Shown: positions 25,845 to 35,674, counted from the first letter of the stretch. The stretch: DNA of 60,388 nt from Rubripirellula sp. (GCA_012270065.1 JAAXJB010000032.1:1-60388), one strand, 5' to 3'. Notes: a model not told the origin generated them from the letters alone. Numbers and translations are program-made.

Positions 25845-27164
25845 ATGGCGCTACCACCTTGGACGATTGAGCTTTTGCGACGCGGAATCAATGATGTTGC
25901 CCGCAAGGCCAGCGAGCCGGAAACAATTGAGAAGATCAAAAAACAGGCCACCGAAATTCTGAATGATCTTCCTCAAACTGCGGCAAAAAGTATCGATGCC
26001 ATGATGCGGACAGCTGAGGCAGGTAAGAAAACAGTCGAACGCTGGTCGCGAAAGCACACCACACTTTCTGTTCCGTTACTTAATGGAAGTGGTGTCTTGA
26101 TGAATGAAAATGGATCGGGTGTTCCATTGACGCCGGAGATAAGTGAGGCGGGTTACGAGTTGATGTTGGGTGACGGAGTGACCGGTGCAGTCATGGAAGA
26201 ACGTTTGTCCCAACGACTTCAACGCCTGCTGCCTGCGGGTGGCGATCATTCCATTGCTGTTACCTCGAATTTTTCATCCGCATTGACTGCTCTTGCATTG
26301 CTTGTCGAGGAACGACAGCTGGTCGTGCATCGTTCTCAGGCTGTCCGGCTACCCGACGGCAGAGCGTTGCCGGATGCCTTTGGGATGTTTCTGCCAGTCG
26401 TGCAGGAAGTGGGCAGTCGTGACAGTATTCTGCCTCAGGATTTTGAAGGACTTGACTCTTTCTGTCTCGTCATGGCTGATGTTGGTGAAAAACCACTGGA
26501 ATTGCTGGATCTCGCTGGCAGAGATGCCATGCAGGCAGCCGTTCTGCCTGTGGCCACTTTGGGACAAGCGGCATCGACTGTGTCCGGTGACGTTGATATT
26601 CCCTCGGCAGAATCCATGCTTGCGGCTGGTGCTGACTTTGTCGTCCTTTCGGGGCAAGGGATTCTTGGTGGCCCCGAGTGTGGCATTGTCATTGGTCGAA
26701 AAGTACAAATCGAAAACATCAAGGCCTCGAGTGTTTGGCCCTCGCTTGTTGCTTGCGATGCGGTTCAGGCCATGTTGGCAATGACGCTCGAAGTTGCGGC
26801 GTCCAAACCCGATCAAATCCCCGTGTTGGCATTGCTTGGTACCAGCGAGGAAAATCTGCGAGGACGTGCCGAAAGACTGGCTACCAGACTGGGCGGCAGC
26901 GATGACATCCGCAATGTCCAGATCACCGCAGAAGATGCCCGTCTAAGCCCGGATGGGCGTTGGAGAATTCCATCCAGACAGATTTGCGTGACTCATGATT
27001 CCCTGTCGTCGGTGGATTGGCAGAAAAAGCTGATTGATGAATTGCCAGCAGTTGCAGCGAACTGCCGTGGCGATGCAATCTGTGTTGACCTTCGATGGAT
27101 TGCCGCATCCGACGATAGCCGTCTTGCAGAGGCGTTGGGCGGAACCATTGCAACCGAGCAGTGA
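25845..27164 (+). CDS. SelA-like (selenocysteine synthase fold) protein lacking the PLP lysine
   Basis: 439 residues. The N-terminal ~70 residues are helical and charged. Residues ~75-330 resemble L-seryl-tRNA(Sec) selenium transferase: LLNGSGVLMNENGSGVPLTPE corresponds to the 'INATGVVLHTNLGRAPL' region, and ADFVVLSGQGILGGPECGIVIGRK to the SelA segment DxVxFSGDKLLGGPQAGIIxGKK. At residues 271-272 it has Gln-Gly where SelA has Asp-Lys, the Schiff-base lysine. PLP catalysis by the SelA mechanism therefore seems impossible. Function unknown; no selB or tRNA-Sec is in the window. Monocistronic, convergent with the sulfatases. Confidence 0.75.
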   Translation: MALPPWTIELLRRGINDVARKASEPETIEKIKKQATEILNDLPQTAAKSIDAMMRTAEAGKKTVERWSRKHTTLSVPLLNGSGVLMNENGSGVPLTPEISEAGYELMLGDGVTGAVMEERLSQRLQRLLPAGGDHSIAVTSNFSSALTALALLVEERQLVVHRSQAVRLPDGRALPDAFGMFLPVVQEVGSRDSILPQDFEGLDSFCLVMADVGEKPLELLDLAGRDAMQAAVLPVATLGQAASTVSGDVDIPSAESMLAAGADFVVLSGQGILGGPECGIVIGRKVQIENIKASSVWPSLVACDAVQAMLAMTLEVAASKPDQIPVLALLGTSEENLRGRAERLATRLGGSDDIRNVQITAEDARLSPDGRWRIPSRQICVTHDSLSSVDWQKKLIDELPAVAANCRGDAICVDLRWIAASDDSRLAEALGGTIATEQ

Positions 27165-27212
27165 GCGTCACGGTTTTGCCATGAGACATTTTGGCGGTGA
27201 CCGGCTGACACG

Positions 27213-28766
27213 TCAGAATTTTTCCATCCAGATCAGGTGGTCCCACCATGGAGTGTCATTTGATTGTGGTGTGCCAGGTGTCGATCTTCCTTCGAGTACA
27301 ATCTGTTTGATCTTTTCGTGCAGTTCTTCCGCAGTATCGAGGTTCTCCTGCAGCACGTCATTCTGTTCGCGTGGATCTTTGGCAAGATTGTAGAGCTGAC
27401 GCCTTGAATTGCGGGTTTCCATCACCAATTTCCAGTCACCATCACGAATTGCAAATCCGCCTGAAGCGCTGTGGTGAATCATTGGGCCACGATTCATCCT
27501 TGCGTTGGGGTCGGTCAAGATGGATGCAAAACTGAAACTGTCTTCCCCTTCGTTGGCCGCAAGCTGGTTTTTGGTGATGGCTGCCAACGTCGCGAGAAGA
27601 TCTGTTTGACACACTGGCTGATTGCATTGACTGCCCGCAGCAACTTTCGCCGGCCATCTGATGAACATCGGAACGCGATGTCCGCCTTCATAGATGGAAC
27701 GTTTGCCGTCACGGTAGATTCCGTTGCTGTGGTGGGCGAATCGTTTGGCACGTTCTTTCCACGTCGTTTCGGGACCGTTGTCACTGGTGAAGATGATCAT
27801 CGTATTTTCGGTAAGCTTTTCTTCGTCCAGCATGTCGAGGATCCGACCCACATGCCAATCGGTTTCCATCATGAAATCACCATACGCGCCCGCCTCACTT
27901 TTGCCACGGAATTGGTCCAATGGAATGACCGGCTTGTGGGGCGACGTATATGGCAGATACAGGAAGAATGGCTCGCCCTTGCGAGATGCCGCCGCCCGTC
28001 CACGGACCCAGTCGATGGCTTTGTCTGTGAATCTTGTCAAGCATTCTGAATCAACGAAGTCCGGGGCGATTTCAAGTTGTCCGCGAACAACCCCAAGCTC
28101 GTTGGTGGTACCTGCCTTGGTCAGGCGGCGCTCATAGGGAGGCTTGATGCGGTAGTCAGCAAGGGCGATTGAGTTCGGCTTTTTTTGTGTGTACTGGGTT
28201 GGGGGAACCTTTGCAAAACGTCCCTCAAACCATGCCAGAACCCCGTAGTTCATCGATGCCGGGATGCCCCAGAAATAATCAAAGCCTTTGTCCAGTGGCA
28301 TGTCCTGGACAGGTTGCGACCAGTCCCGGTTGCCACGTTCTCCGGGAAAGTCCATCCCAAGGTGCCACTTGCCAACCATTGCAGTTGCATAGCCTCGCTG
28401 CTTCAGCAGGCTGGCAAGAGTGGTGCGGCCTTCGGCAATCAGACATTTCTTTTCCGCTCCGTAAACCCCCTTTTTCAAAGTCGTTCGCCAACTGTAACGA
28501 CCCGTCAGAAGCCCGTAGCGACTGGGTGTGCAGACGGTGTCACTGCAGTGGGCATCAGTGAAGGTCATTCCCTCCATCGCAAGCCGGTCCAGGTTGGGGG
28601 TCCGGAACTTGGCACCGGGATTCAAGCAGCTTGCATCGCCAAAACCCTGATCGTCCGTGTAGATCACGATTACATTGGGGCGACTGTTGGCCATGACCGG
28701 GGCAGAATGTTCAACGGCCTGAAACCATATGACGCTGACGATGAATACGTATTGAATCAATTTCAT
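27213..28766 (-). CDS. Exported sulfatase (formylglycine-dependent arylsulfatase family)
   Basis: 517 residues with an N-terminal signal peptide. It has [12 protein letters not shown] (metal-binding Asp pair), the formylglycine motif [13 protein letters not shown] (Cys to be oxidised to formylglycine by a sulfatase-modifying enzyme), GKWHLG, TSDNGPE and [18 protein letters not shown]. It probably removes sulfate esters from a polysaccharide or similar extracellular substrate. The start overlaps the stop of the next sulfatase by 4 bases (ATGA), so both are translated together. The specific substrate cannot be predicted. Confidence 0.93.
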   Translation of the reverse strand: MKLIQYVFIVSVIWFQAVEHSAPVMANSRPNVIVIYTDDQGFGDASCLNPGAKFRTPNLDRLAMEGMTFTDAHCSDTVCTPSRYGLLTGRYSWRTTLKKGVYGAEKKCLIAEGRTTLASLLKQRGYATAMVGKWHLGMDFPGERGNRDWSQPVQDMPLDKGFDYFWGIPASMNYGVLAWFEGRFAKVPPTQYTQKKPNSIALADYRIKPPYERRLTKAGTTNELGVVRGQLEIAPDFVDSECLTRFTDKAIDWVRGRAAASRKGEPFFLYLPYTSPHKPVIPLDQFRGKSEAGAYGDFMMETDWHVGRILDMLDEEKLTENTMIIFTSDNGPETTWKERAKRFAHHSNGIYRDGKRSIYEGGHRVPMFIRWPAKVAAGSQCNQPVCQTDLLATLAAITKNQLAANEGEDSFSFASILTDPNARMNRGPMIHHSASGGFAIRDGDWKLVMETRNSRRQLYNLAKDPREQNDVLQENLDTAEELHEKIKQIVLEGRSTPGTPQSNDTPWWDHLIWMEKF

Positions 28767-30262
28767 TGGGAGTCAAGTCTCTGGAAGTGGGCACCAAACT
28801 TACGGTAATTGTGATAGGGCACAGCATCCTTTTGCCATGCTTGCACCGCTTTGTCATAAATCTGCCGCATTCGAATCAGGTCACCCGCAGCCGATGCAAT
28901 GCCGGAAAGGTCAGTCAACTCTCCCGGGTCATTCCCGGTGTCGTAGAGTTCCTCGGTCGGTGACATCTGTTCATCCTGATAGGGCCAGTAGATGTACTTC
29001 CATGTTTCTGTTACGACGGCGTAGCTGTGCGCCTGCTTCGGCCCCCAGACATTGATCAGAGGCAGTGATTCGTGAATCTTGGACTGTGGGTCCTGGTAAA
29101 GTTGCATCAGGTCCTTGCCGTCCATGTTGTCGGGTGTCGGGAGACCTGCAAGTTTCAAGATCGTTGGCGCGAAATCAACATTGCCAGTCAATGCATCGCA
29201 ACGCAGTTGTTTTCCGCTGTTGCTGTGGCGAGGGTCGAACATGATTAATGGGACTCGCGACGATTCCTCGTAAGGAAGGACCTTGGATCCATATCCATGA
29301 GAACCGCAGAAAAAACCATTGTCCGACGTGTAGATGATGACGGTGTTCTGCTTCACTCCCGCTTTGTCGATGGCGTCCCGGATCATTCCCAAGGCAACAT
29401 CGATCGCGTAAATCTGCTGGTAGTAGACGGCCATCACTTCGTCATATTTGTCACTGTAGTTCCAACTGTGGAATCTTTCGAATTGTCTTCCTGTTCTGCT
29501 CTGTAGAGAGAAATGTTCTCCGTATTCACGTCCATAGTTTGCCGGGCGCGTGAATGTTTTTCCCTTGTAAATGGAATCGAACTGGGGATCCGGAGTGGCA
29601 GGTTTGTGGGGTGCTTTGAAGCTGATTGACAAGCAGAAAGGACGCTCGCCCTTTGCAGCATCGGCGATGAAATCACTTCCAAACGCTCCGTAGGAGACCG
29701 TCGAGTGTGGATGCTTTCTGGCGTATTCCATCATCGATTTGTTGCGTTTGGTTTGGTAGTTCGTCTGTCCCGGGCCCCCGCCCCAGCGATCAAAACTTTC
29801 CTCAGGCAATTCACCTTGGGTGTCAGGTTGCTCGGTTACTTCGAAACCAAACTTGCCCGCGAATGCTGTTTGATAGCCTGCGGCCCGCAAGAGCATCGGG
29901 TACGAACGGTGCCAATGTTCCGAGAGGAGTGCACCATGCTCGAAATTGCAACCCGTTTTGTACTCGTACATTCCAGTCATGATGTTGGCGCGACTCGCCA
30001 TGCAGATCGCCGTCGTGTCGTAGTGGCAATCGAATATCATGCCCTCTTTTGCCAGTTGATCCATGTTTGGGGTTTGGACACCGGGCGTACCGTAGCAGCC
30101 CATTGAATACGTGCACTGATCATCTGCCAGTAGAAATACGATGTTGGGACGTTCGTCAGAACTTCGGACGCCGGATGTGGATTCATCAGCATTTGAAACG
30201 TTAAAAAAACCAGCCAGGATGAGGCAGACAATTGTGACGGTGAGCTTCGGGAACATTGTCAT
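28763..30262 (-). CDS. Exported sulfatase with C-M-A-S-R active-site motif
   Basis: 499 residues, signal peptide at ~1-25. Sulfatase signatures: [38 protein letters not shown] (formylglycine motif CxAxR, alanine in place of the usual proline), [32 protein letters not shown] and [13 protein letters not shown]. First gene of a two-sulfatase operon. The CxAxR form is seen in a subset of sulfatases. It resembles heparan/iduronate-type sulfatases in the SFKAPHKP segment, but this is only suggestive. Confidence 0.92.
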   Translation of the reverse strand: MTMFPKLTVTIVCLILAGFFNVSNADESTSGVRSSDERPNIVFLLADDQCTYSMGCYGTPGVQTPNMDQLAKEGMIFDCHYDTTAICMASRANIMTGMYEYKTGCNFEHGALLSEHWHRSYPMLLRAAGYQTAFAGKFGFEVTEQPDTQGELPEESFDRWGGGPGQTNYQTKRNKSMMEYARKHPHSTVSYGAFGSDFIADAAKGERPFCLSISFKAPHKPATPDPQFDSIYKGKTFTRPANYGREYGEHFSLQSRTGRQFERFHSWNYSDKYDEVMAVYYQQIYAIDVALGMIRDAIDKAGVKQNTVIIYTSDNGFFCGSHGYGSKVLPYEESSRVPLIMFDPRHSNSGKQLRCDALTGNVDFAPTILKLAGLPTPDNMDGKDLMQLYQDPQSKIHESLPLINVWGPKQAHSYAVVTETWKYIYWPYQDEQMSPTEELYDTGNDPGELTDLSGIASAAGDLIRMRQIYDKAVQAWQKDAVPYHNYRKFGAHFQRLDSQ

Positions 30263-30418
30263 CAGTGTTATCAGGAGAAGAAGGCAAAATGAATTTGTGA
30301 TCCGGCAACAGATCTGGTTTGACCAGTCAGGTGATCAATGCACCGCTGGGTGCCGGTAGCTCAGGTGAGATGAATGAAGGCGGAGCGGTAGAATGGAACG
30401 CAAAGCGGTTTGCTTTGC

Positions 30419-30447
30419 AAAAAGCCGGCAATTGACTTTTCCGGCTT
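30419..30447 (-). terminator. Rho-independent terminator for the FHA gene
   Basis: On the minus strand: AAGCCGG, a 12-base loop, then CCGGCTT running into a T-stretch (the A-run at 30419-30423 on the plus strand). A second perfect 7-bp hairpin, GCAAAGC/GCTTTGC (30400-30406 and 30412-30418), abuts it. It ends transcription from the FHA gene before the sulfatase operon. The gap 30263-30628 holds no other recognisable feature. Confidence 0.7.
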
Positions 30448-30628
30448 GCATCCAGTCTAGCAGAATTCGCTTCGCTATACCCTGCAAATTGCATGAGTCA
30501 CGACGGGACTGCCTGGCCCGCGAGCGTCTCCTGAGAGCAGACTGTGACCAGTTGAGATGACTCGTCCGGCAGTTTTCTTTTGAGACGCAAGCAAGTCAAT
30601 TACACCCATCATTGACGGAGCACTGCGT

Positions 30629-31087
30629 TCAATCGATTGACTTGCGTTGGGACGAATCAGAACGCTTCTGGTCCCGTTTTTTCAAACCCGCCCGGTCCAT
30701 CAGTGAACTGCGCATCAACTCTTCCATGTAGTCATCATCAGCTGGCGGTGGACCATAGGCACCGAGCGACTGGGGATCATACTCGATGATGTACTCGTGT
30801 CGCGCAAAAGCAACTTTGCTGTTCGGATCGACCCGCTTCCGGGTAACAGTTCTGTTGTCCACCTTGATGCCGTTGCGACTGTTGAGGTCTCGGATAAACC
30901 AATAACCCTGCTCGAGCGTCAAGCGGCAATGTTGAGTTGAAATATTCTTGAATCCCAGTTGGATATCGGCTTGCCCCCGACGTCCAATCATCAGACGTTT
31001 TTTCAGGAGGGGGATTGGGTCGCCACCACCGACGGGTGTGAGTTGTCCATATTCTCCGGCGAATACATGTTCTTCGCTGCTACTCAC
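30629..31087 (-). CDS. FHA domain protein
   Basis: 152 residues. A forkhead-associated domain spans about 20-105: LMIGRRGQADIQLGFKNIS, then QHCRLTLEQGYWFIRDLNSRNGIKVDN, with the conserved G-R, S-x-x-H-like (STQHC) and N-G residues that bind phosphothreonine peptides. The C-terminal ~45 residues are charged and end KKRDQKRSDSSQRKSID. Presumably an adaptor in Ser/Thr kinase signalling, which is abundant in planctomycetes; no kinase is nearby. The start appears to be GTG at 31087 with a weak ribosome site. Confidence 0.9.
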   Translation of the reverse strand: MSSSEEHVFAGEYGQLTPVGGGDPIPLLKKRLMIGRRGQADIQLGFKNISTQHCRLTLEQGYWFIRDLNSRNGIKVDNRTVTRKRVDPNSKVAFARHEYIIEYDPQSLGAYGPPPADDDYMEELMRSSLMDRAGLKKRDQKRSDSSQRKSID

Positions 31088-31180
31088 AATGTTTTCTCAA
31101 TAATCCGAGGGAGAGGAATTCTGTCGTCAGGAATCCACGATACACTGGTTCCGAACGCTCTGACTGGTTACGAGAACGCG

Positions 31181-31231
31181 TTCGAGTACCAGGTGTGTCC
31201 GAGTGCCAAATGTGTTCGAATACCAGGTGTG
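31181..31231 (+). repeat. 17-bp tandem repeat, 3 copies
   Basis: Three adjacent 17-base units (31181-31197, 31198-31214, 31215-31231) of the form T(T/C)CGA(G/A)T(A/G)CCA(G/A)(G/A)TGTG. Intergenic, upstream of the FHA gene, in the 450-base gap 31088-31535, which has no recognised gene. Confidence 0.85.
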
Positions 31232-31282
31232 TTTGCTAGTGTTCAGGGAACGAATGGCTGATTCAAGTCGGCGATCCGGATC

Positions 31283-31314
31283 AAGGATCAACCAAGGATC
31301 AACCAAGGATCAAC
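31283..31314 (+). repeat. 11-bp tandem repeat, about 3 copies
   Basis: Unit AAGGATCAACC at 31283-31293 and 31294-31304, then AAGGATCAAC at 31305-31314. Identical copies, about 50 bases after the 17-bp repeat. Confidence 0.88.
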
Positions 31315-31535
31315 GTCGGGTTGAACCGGGTTGATTGATTCAAGCTGGGGAGCAAAACCCACCATTTTTGGGGTGAAGCAATCCAAAGCAGGACATAACT
31401 GCCGCTTCAACCAACTCGTTCGCTGTACGCCAAGTGTACCCTATTTTGGCTCATGACCCTCATTTGGCAACTGTTGACGTGTCCTCAACCTCGAATTTTG
31501 ACTCACGATTGGCCTGGCAACAGGAAGATTTGCTG

Positions 31536-32552
31536 ATGAATTCGTTTGGCGCGTTTTTGAAGCGTAAATTCGGTGGTCGGACGCAGCGTGTCAGCATTGA
31601 TGCTGGTTTTACCTGTCCCAACGTGGATGGGGCTGTGGCTCGTGGAGGCTGCAATTTCTGCGACAACCGTTCATTCAGTCCCTCCAGACGCGTGAGGCTG
31701 CGTCGGGTCAGTGAGCAGCTGCAATCTGGAATGGAAACCGTGCGGGCGAGGTATGACAAAGTGTCGAGCTTCATTGCCTATTTTCAGCCTGCAACCAATA
31801 CCTATGCGCCTGTTGAGCAGTTGCAGGAAGTTTACGAGCTTGCCATGTCCTTGGATGAGCAAGTGGTTGGTCTGGCCATTGGAACCCGGCCTGATTGTGT
31901 GCCGGAATCGGTTTTATCGATGATTCAGCGACTGGCAGATCAGACTTATGTGTCTCTGGAATATGGCATGCAGACCATGCATGACCCGGGCCTGGTCTGG
32001 ATGAATCGTGCTCATACCCACGCCGACATGGTCAATGCCATGGACCGCAGCCGGGGGCGTGGATTTGAGTGCTGTGCCCATGTCATTCTGGGCATTCCCG
32101 GTGAAACACATGAAATGATGATGCAGACGGCCAACGAAATCGGAGTGCTGGGTTTTGATGCCGTAAAAATTCACAACCTTTATGCCGTCAAAGGGACACC
32201 CTTGGGGCAGCAGGTGCTCGACGGCGATATCAAGATGATGGAACGCGATGATTATGTCGCAACGGTGGTCGACTTTTTGGAGCGGATTCCTCCCGAAGTG
32301 GTTGTCGAGCGTATTAGTGGAGATGCTCCGAAGAATTTTCTGATCGCACCCCAGTGGTGTCGTGAAAAGTCAAAATTGCGAATCGATATCGAAGCTGAAT
32401 TCAGACGGCGAGGAACCGTGCAGGGTAGCCGTTTCGTCAAGCCTCAAGTGGAACCGGCCGAGCGTCCAGTACCTGTGGATTTGACGCCGCAAAGCATTCG
32501 AAATCAGATAGAAACGCGGGGGCGACTGCCCGTTCTGAAAATTCAGCAATGA
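31536..32552 (+). CDS. TIGR01212 family radical SAM protein (YhcC-like)
   Basis: 338 residues. The cluster motif CPNVDGAVARGGCNFC (C27, C39, C42) is the unusual C-x11-C-x2-C spacing of the YhcC/TIGR01212 family. Other family signatures follow: YFQPATNTYAPVEQL, GLAIGTRPDCVPESVL, HVILGIPGET, KIHNLYAVKGTPL, RISGDAPKNFLIAPQWC. The molecular function of the family is not established. ATG at 31536 has AGGAAG eight bases upstream, which outweighs a longer frame beginning near 31434. It is followed by two small genes on the same strand. Confidence 0.92.
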   Translation: MNSFGAFLKRKFGGRTQRVSIDAGFTCPNVDGAVARGGCNFCDNRSFSPSRRVRLRRVSEQLQSGMETVRARYDKVSSFIAYFQPATNTYAPVEQLQEVYELAMSLDEQVVGLAIGTRPDCVPESVLSMIQRLADQTYVSLEYGMQTMHDPGLVWMNRAHTHADMVNAMDRSRGRGFECCAHVILGIPGETHEMMMQTANEIGVLGFDAVKIHNLYAVKGTPLGQQVLDGDIKMMERDDYVATVVDFLERIPPEVVVERISGDAPKNFLIAPQWCREKSKLRIDIEAEFRRRGTVQGSRFVKPQVEPAERPVPVDLTPQSIRNQIETRGRLPVLKIQQ

Positions 32553-32713
32553 AATACCGGATGGGAGAATCCCCAAGGCAACGCCCGAAGTGAAGCTTGA
32601 TGTAAGCAAGAGTCCCCCTCGCGGTGGAGAAGCGGGCAAGTTAACCTCTCGGTATCAAAAACATGTTGTTGACGGGTCGTGTTTCTTGCGAATTCCTTGC
32701 GAAGATTTTCACC

Positions 32714-33178
32714 ATGGCAAGAGTTGGAATCGTTTTCGGACTGCTGTTATGTGGTTTGACCTACGCGGCCATGGTTTGGGATCCGGAAAAGATTCCTGCG
32801 CAATTCATCCCCATGATGTTTGGAATTCCACTGCTGTTTTGCGGGGTGGTGGCGTTGAATCCTCATCGACGAAAAGCATCCATGCAGGTTGCAACCACGG
32901 TTGCCGGCTTGGGGGCGGGCGGAGGAATGTTGTGGTGCATGACCCGTGGGGTTCGATTGGCGACGGGAAAGCAGGTCAGCATGCATGGTATGACTGTTAT
33001 CGGAATCATGTCACTTCTCTGCGTTGTTTTTGTTGCTCTCTGGTTGAGCGGGCTATTTCAGATGCGTCGTCGACAGGCTGCAGGTGGTCCTTTCCCGAGT
33101 GGGACGAGACCGGTGGGTTCCAATGCGGGCAAATCGATTGATGAAGCGGCTGGCAACAAAAGTGATCCTGAAGAGTAG
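32714..33178 (+). CDS. Small membrane protein of unknown function
   Basis: 154 residues from ATG 32714, with four hydrophobic segments (about 3-20, 30-50, 58-75 and 90-115), a short cytoplasmic-looking RRRQ stretch, and a polar tail ending KSDPEE. There is no recognisable domain. It follows the YhcC gene by ~160 bases and precedes the small HExxH protein by 33 bases, so the latter two may be cotranscribed. An in-frame start 17 codons upstream is possible. Confidence 0.65.
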   Translation: MARVGIVFGLLLCGLTYAAMVWDPEKIPAQFIPMMFGIPLLFCGVVALNPHRRKASMQVATTVAGLGAGGGMLWCMTRGVRLATGKQVSMHGMTVIGIMSLLCVVFVALWLSGLFQMRRRQAAGGPFPSGTRPVGSNAGKSIDEAAGNKSDPEE

Positions 33179-33211
33179 CGTCTTTCACAGCATGAGCTTT
33201 CGTGAGCATCC

Positions 33212-33610
33212 ATGACCAAAGCCCCAAGTGACCTGGAAAACCTGTTGGTTTCCTTTGATCTCACTGACCCCTTGCGGGATCGGTTGTACCTCGTCCTCGC
33301 CGCATTGCCATCTGAAGTGCAACGCGACTTCATTGAAGATGACCGTTTTTGCATCCGCCCGTTGAGTCGTGAGAAATCCTGCGAGACGCTGCTTGCTTTG
33401 CCGGCTCCGGATGGATCCGGCAGCCGTTGTGTTGTCCTCAAGAAGCGTCTGGCCAGTTGCTCCCAGGCCTTTGGGCTTTATGTGATCGCCCATGAATTGG
33501 CGCACGCATATCTTCGCAATGGTTCATGGGAGCAATTCACGGATCCCGAGGAAGCCGCTGATGCGCTTGCTGCCAGTTGGGGATTCGATAAACCGGCCAG
33601 TTGGTTCTGA
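33212..33610 (+). CDS. Small cytoplasmic HExxH metallopeptidase-like protein
   Basis: 132 residues, no signal peptide. The C-terminal half contains YVIAHELAHAYLR followed ~15 residues later by DPEEAADALAASWGF, matching the gluzincin layout HExxH...E-x-x-A-D with two His and one Glu as zinc ligands. This resembles minimal gluzincin or SprT/ImmA-type small peptidases, with no substrate domain beyond ~80 N-terminal residues. Function unknown. Ends 28 bases from the convergent rdgB. Confidence 0.7.
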   Translation: MTKAPSDLENLLVSFDLTDPLRDRLYLVLAALPSEVQRDFIEDDRFCIRPLSREKSCETLLALPAPDGSGSRCVVLKKRLASCSQAFGLYVIAHELAHAYLRNGSWEQFTDPEEAADALAASWGFDKPASWF

Positions 33611-33638
33611 ATCGACCGTTTCCGGATCCGCTGTCCGG

Positions 33639-34247
33639 TCAGGTTTCCTGTTCTATCAGACGCAGCAGGCGGGGAATGAACTTCCGAAGTGCCCGCGAAC
33701 GATGACTGATCGCTCGCTTGACCGTCAGATCCAGTTCTCCAAACGTCCGATGGTATTCCCGGATGATGAAAAGCGGATCATAGCCAAAGCCAGCCACGCC
33801 GCTTCGCTGATGGGCAATACGTCCACCGCAGCGACCATTTTCCTCGAGACGGACTTGACCGTCAGGATCAGAGAGGCAGAGGTAGCAATTGAAGTAAGCG
33901 TCACGCCGTTCATCCGGAACCGCCTCAAGTTCACGCAGCAGTTTGTCATTATTGGCTTCGTCATCGCCATGCGTACCTGCATAACGTGCTGACATGACTC
34001 CAGGTTGACCCTTCAGAGCATTGACTGACAGACCACTGTCCTCAGCGAGGACCCACCGGTTCAGATGCTTTGCCTGTTCAGTAGCCTTCAAGGCCGCGTT
34101 GGCCTGAAAAGTAGTTCCGGTTTCTTCGACTTCGATGGACTCGGGAATCTCTGCCAGTGTTGTCAGTTGAACCTGATCTTCGGGCAGTAGAAGGCGAAGT
34201 TCGATCAGTTTCTTCGCGTTGTTGGTGCCAAGAACAAGTTCAAACAT
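33639..34247 (-). CDS. rdgB: XTP/dITP diphosphatase (RdgB/HAM1)
   Basis: Hydrolyses dITP, XTP and ITP to monophosphates, cleansing the nucleotide pool. 202 residues. Signatures: LVLGTNNAKKLIEL at the N-terminus, GTTFQANAALKA, VLAEDSGLSVNALKGQPGVMSARYAG, and C-terminal FGYDPLFI and KRAISHRSRAL. It starts two bases after the stop of the exported protein gene upstream, implying an operon. Confidence 0.95.
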   Translation of the reverse strand: MFELVLGTNNAKKLIELRLLLPEDQVQLTTLAEIPESIEVEETGTTFQANAALKATEQAKHLNRWVLAEDSGLSVNALKGQPGVMSARYAGTHGDDEANNDKLLRELEAVPDERRDAYFNCYLCLSDPDGQVRLEENGRCGGRIAHQRSGVAGFGYDPLFIIREYHRTFGELDLTVKRAISHRSRALRKFIPRLLRLIEQET

Positions 34248-34249
34248 GA

Positions 34250-35377
34250 TCAGCGATTTCCAAAGGTCGCGCCGTACAGGCTGCGTCGGGTTGGCTTGGG
34301 GACGGAGATAGGGGTGGGTTCCACATCAAAGGGGATCATCGCAACATTGTTGCTGGCGACACCCTTGGTTCCTGCCGGAACCTGTTGTGCCAATTCTGGC
34401 CTGACATTGAAAGCACTGAATTCCTTCATCACTTTACGGATTTCAGCGTCGTATTCAAAACGGCCATCAGGAAGTTCCCTGCCCAGCGTATCAAAACTGC
34501 CGATCGTTACCAAGGAGCGGGAACGGTCATGGAATTGGTACGCTTCTACCCCCTCGGCCCTCAACTTGCGGGTCATTTTGTCGGCATCAGCAGCGAACTT
34601 GTCCAGTCGGGCCATGCTGGGCTCAATGTCATCTTTCTTTTTCATGTCGATAATCTTGCCAAGGCCTTCAAATGTCTTGACGACAACCGTGTATTTGCCT
34701 TCGCACTTCATCAGGCTGTATTCCGTGCCCTCGTTGAGTTGATGCACGAATGAATCAACTTGCGGAGCAGCAAAGTATTGTTCAGGAAGCATTGGGTTGC
34801 GGGTCACAAAAGCATTGCCCATCGGTCCCCGTGACTTGCTTGCGCCTGCTGTCAGCAAACGATGGGTGATCGCTTTGACCGTTGTGACGGGATTGCTACG
34901 GTTGGTTTCCGCTTCCATGTCATCGGTGTTCTCGTAAACCTTGGGCTTGGCAGTACGTATCTTTTTCAAATCCCGCTCCACGCTGGGATGTGAGACCGAA
35001 TCGTATTCACCGACGAGAACAGCATAAGCATCGTATCGATAGCGGTTGGCGTAACGGACAGCGCGGGATGTTGTGGCATCCCGGCCAATCGTTCCCGTGA
35101 AGTCGAACTTCTCTTTGTAGATATACGCGGGAAGATTCAACTCGTCACGAATCTCCAACGCAAGCCGCTCTGCACGTTCCTTGGAACCCGCTCCCACGAA
35201 ATTGGTTGCCAGAATCAACCACGGCCCGTCTTCTTCGCTGAGTTCATAAGTCTTCGAAGCATCGGCTTCGACGGCAGGTGCGCGCTTGAACATCTTCAAC
35301 AGGCTTGGGGTGTCTGCTTTCGCAACACCTGTGCACAAGAACATCAGAGACAGGGAAAGTACAGTTGCTAATTTCAT
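34250..35377 (-). CDS. Exported protein of unknown function
   Basis: 375 residues from ATG 35377, with a signal peptide (about 1-22). Two segments look like SPOR-type alpha/beta units: residues ~45-115 (PWLILATNFVGAGSKERAERLALEIRDEL...AYIYKEKF) and ~205-305 (YTVVVKTFEGLG...KMTRKLRAEGVEAYQFHDRSRSLVTIGSF). This is only a weak resemblance. No catalytic motif is visible. It is cotranscribed with rdgB but shows no evident functional link. Confidence 0.7.
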   Translation of the reverse strand: MKLATVLSLSLMFLCTGVAKADTPSLLKMFKRAPAVEADASKTYELSEEDGPWLILATNFVGAGSKERAERLALEIRDELNLPAYIYKEKFDFTGTIGRDATTSRAVRYANRYRYDAYAVLVGEYDSVSHPSVERDLKKIRTAKPKVYENTDDMEAETNRSNPVTTVKAITHRLLTAGASKSRGPMGNAFVTRNPMLPEQYFAAPQVDSFVHQLNEGTEYSLMKCEGKYTVVVKTFEGLGKIIDMKKKDDIEPSMARLDKFAADADKMTRKLRAEGVEAYQFHDRSRSLVTIGSFDTLGRELPDGRFEYDAEIRKVMKEFSAFNVRPELAQQVPAGTKGVASNNVAMIPFDVEPTPISVPKPTRRSLYGATFGNR

Positions 35378-35674
35378 GACGAATCCGTGAATTCCGCAGG
35401 TTTGCGACAAAATTGATTCAAGAAATCGTGTATTAGCAAATCAGAGCCATTTGGCGAAAGACAGGTTTGTAGCGGGACAGTGGTTTGTGAAACTGGCCGA
35501 ATTCGTTCCTCGTTTTACCCGCTGTTCGAAAACTGCGATGCTGAAATCGACGAACACGTAGATTCAGCGCAAGGTCGACATGCCCGTTGCATCAGCCGGT
35601 GATCCGGCTGGTTTCGGGATGGAATGCGGGCACGGCCGGGCAGCACTTCCTGTCCACAGCGTCGAGATCCCAGG
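35378..35674. other. Intergenic with a small hairpin
   Basis: Lies downstream of the FAD-dependent oxidoreductase gene (minus strand). Contains a perfect 7-bp hairpin CAGCCGG-TGAT-CCGGCTG (35593-35610) without a T-run. Could be a weak transcription end; no gene seen. Confidence 0.4.
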
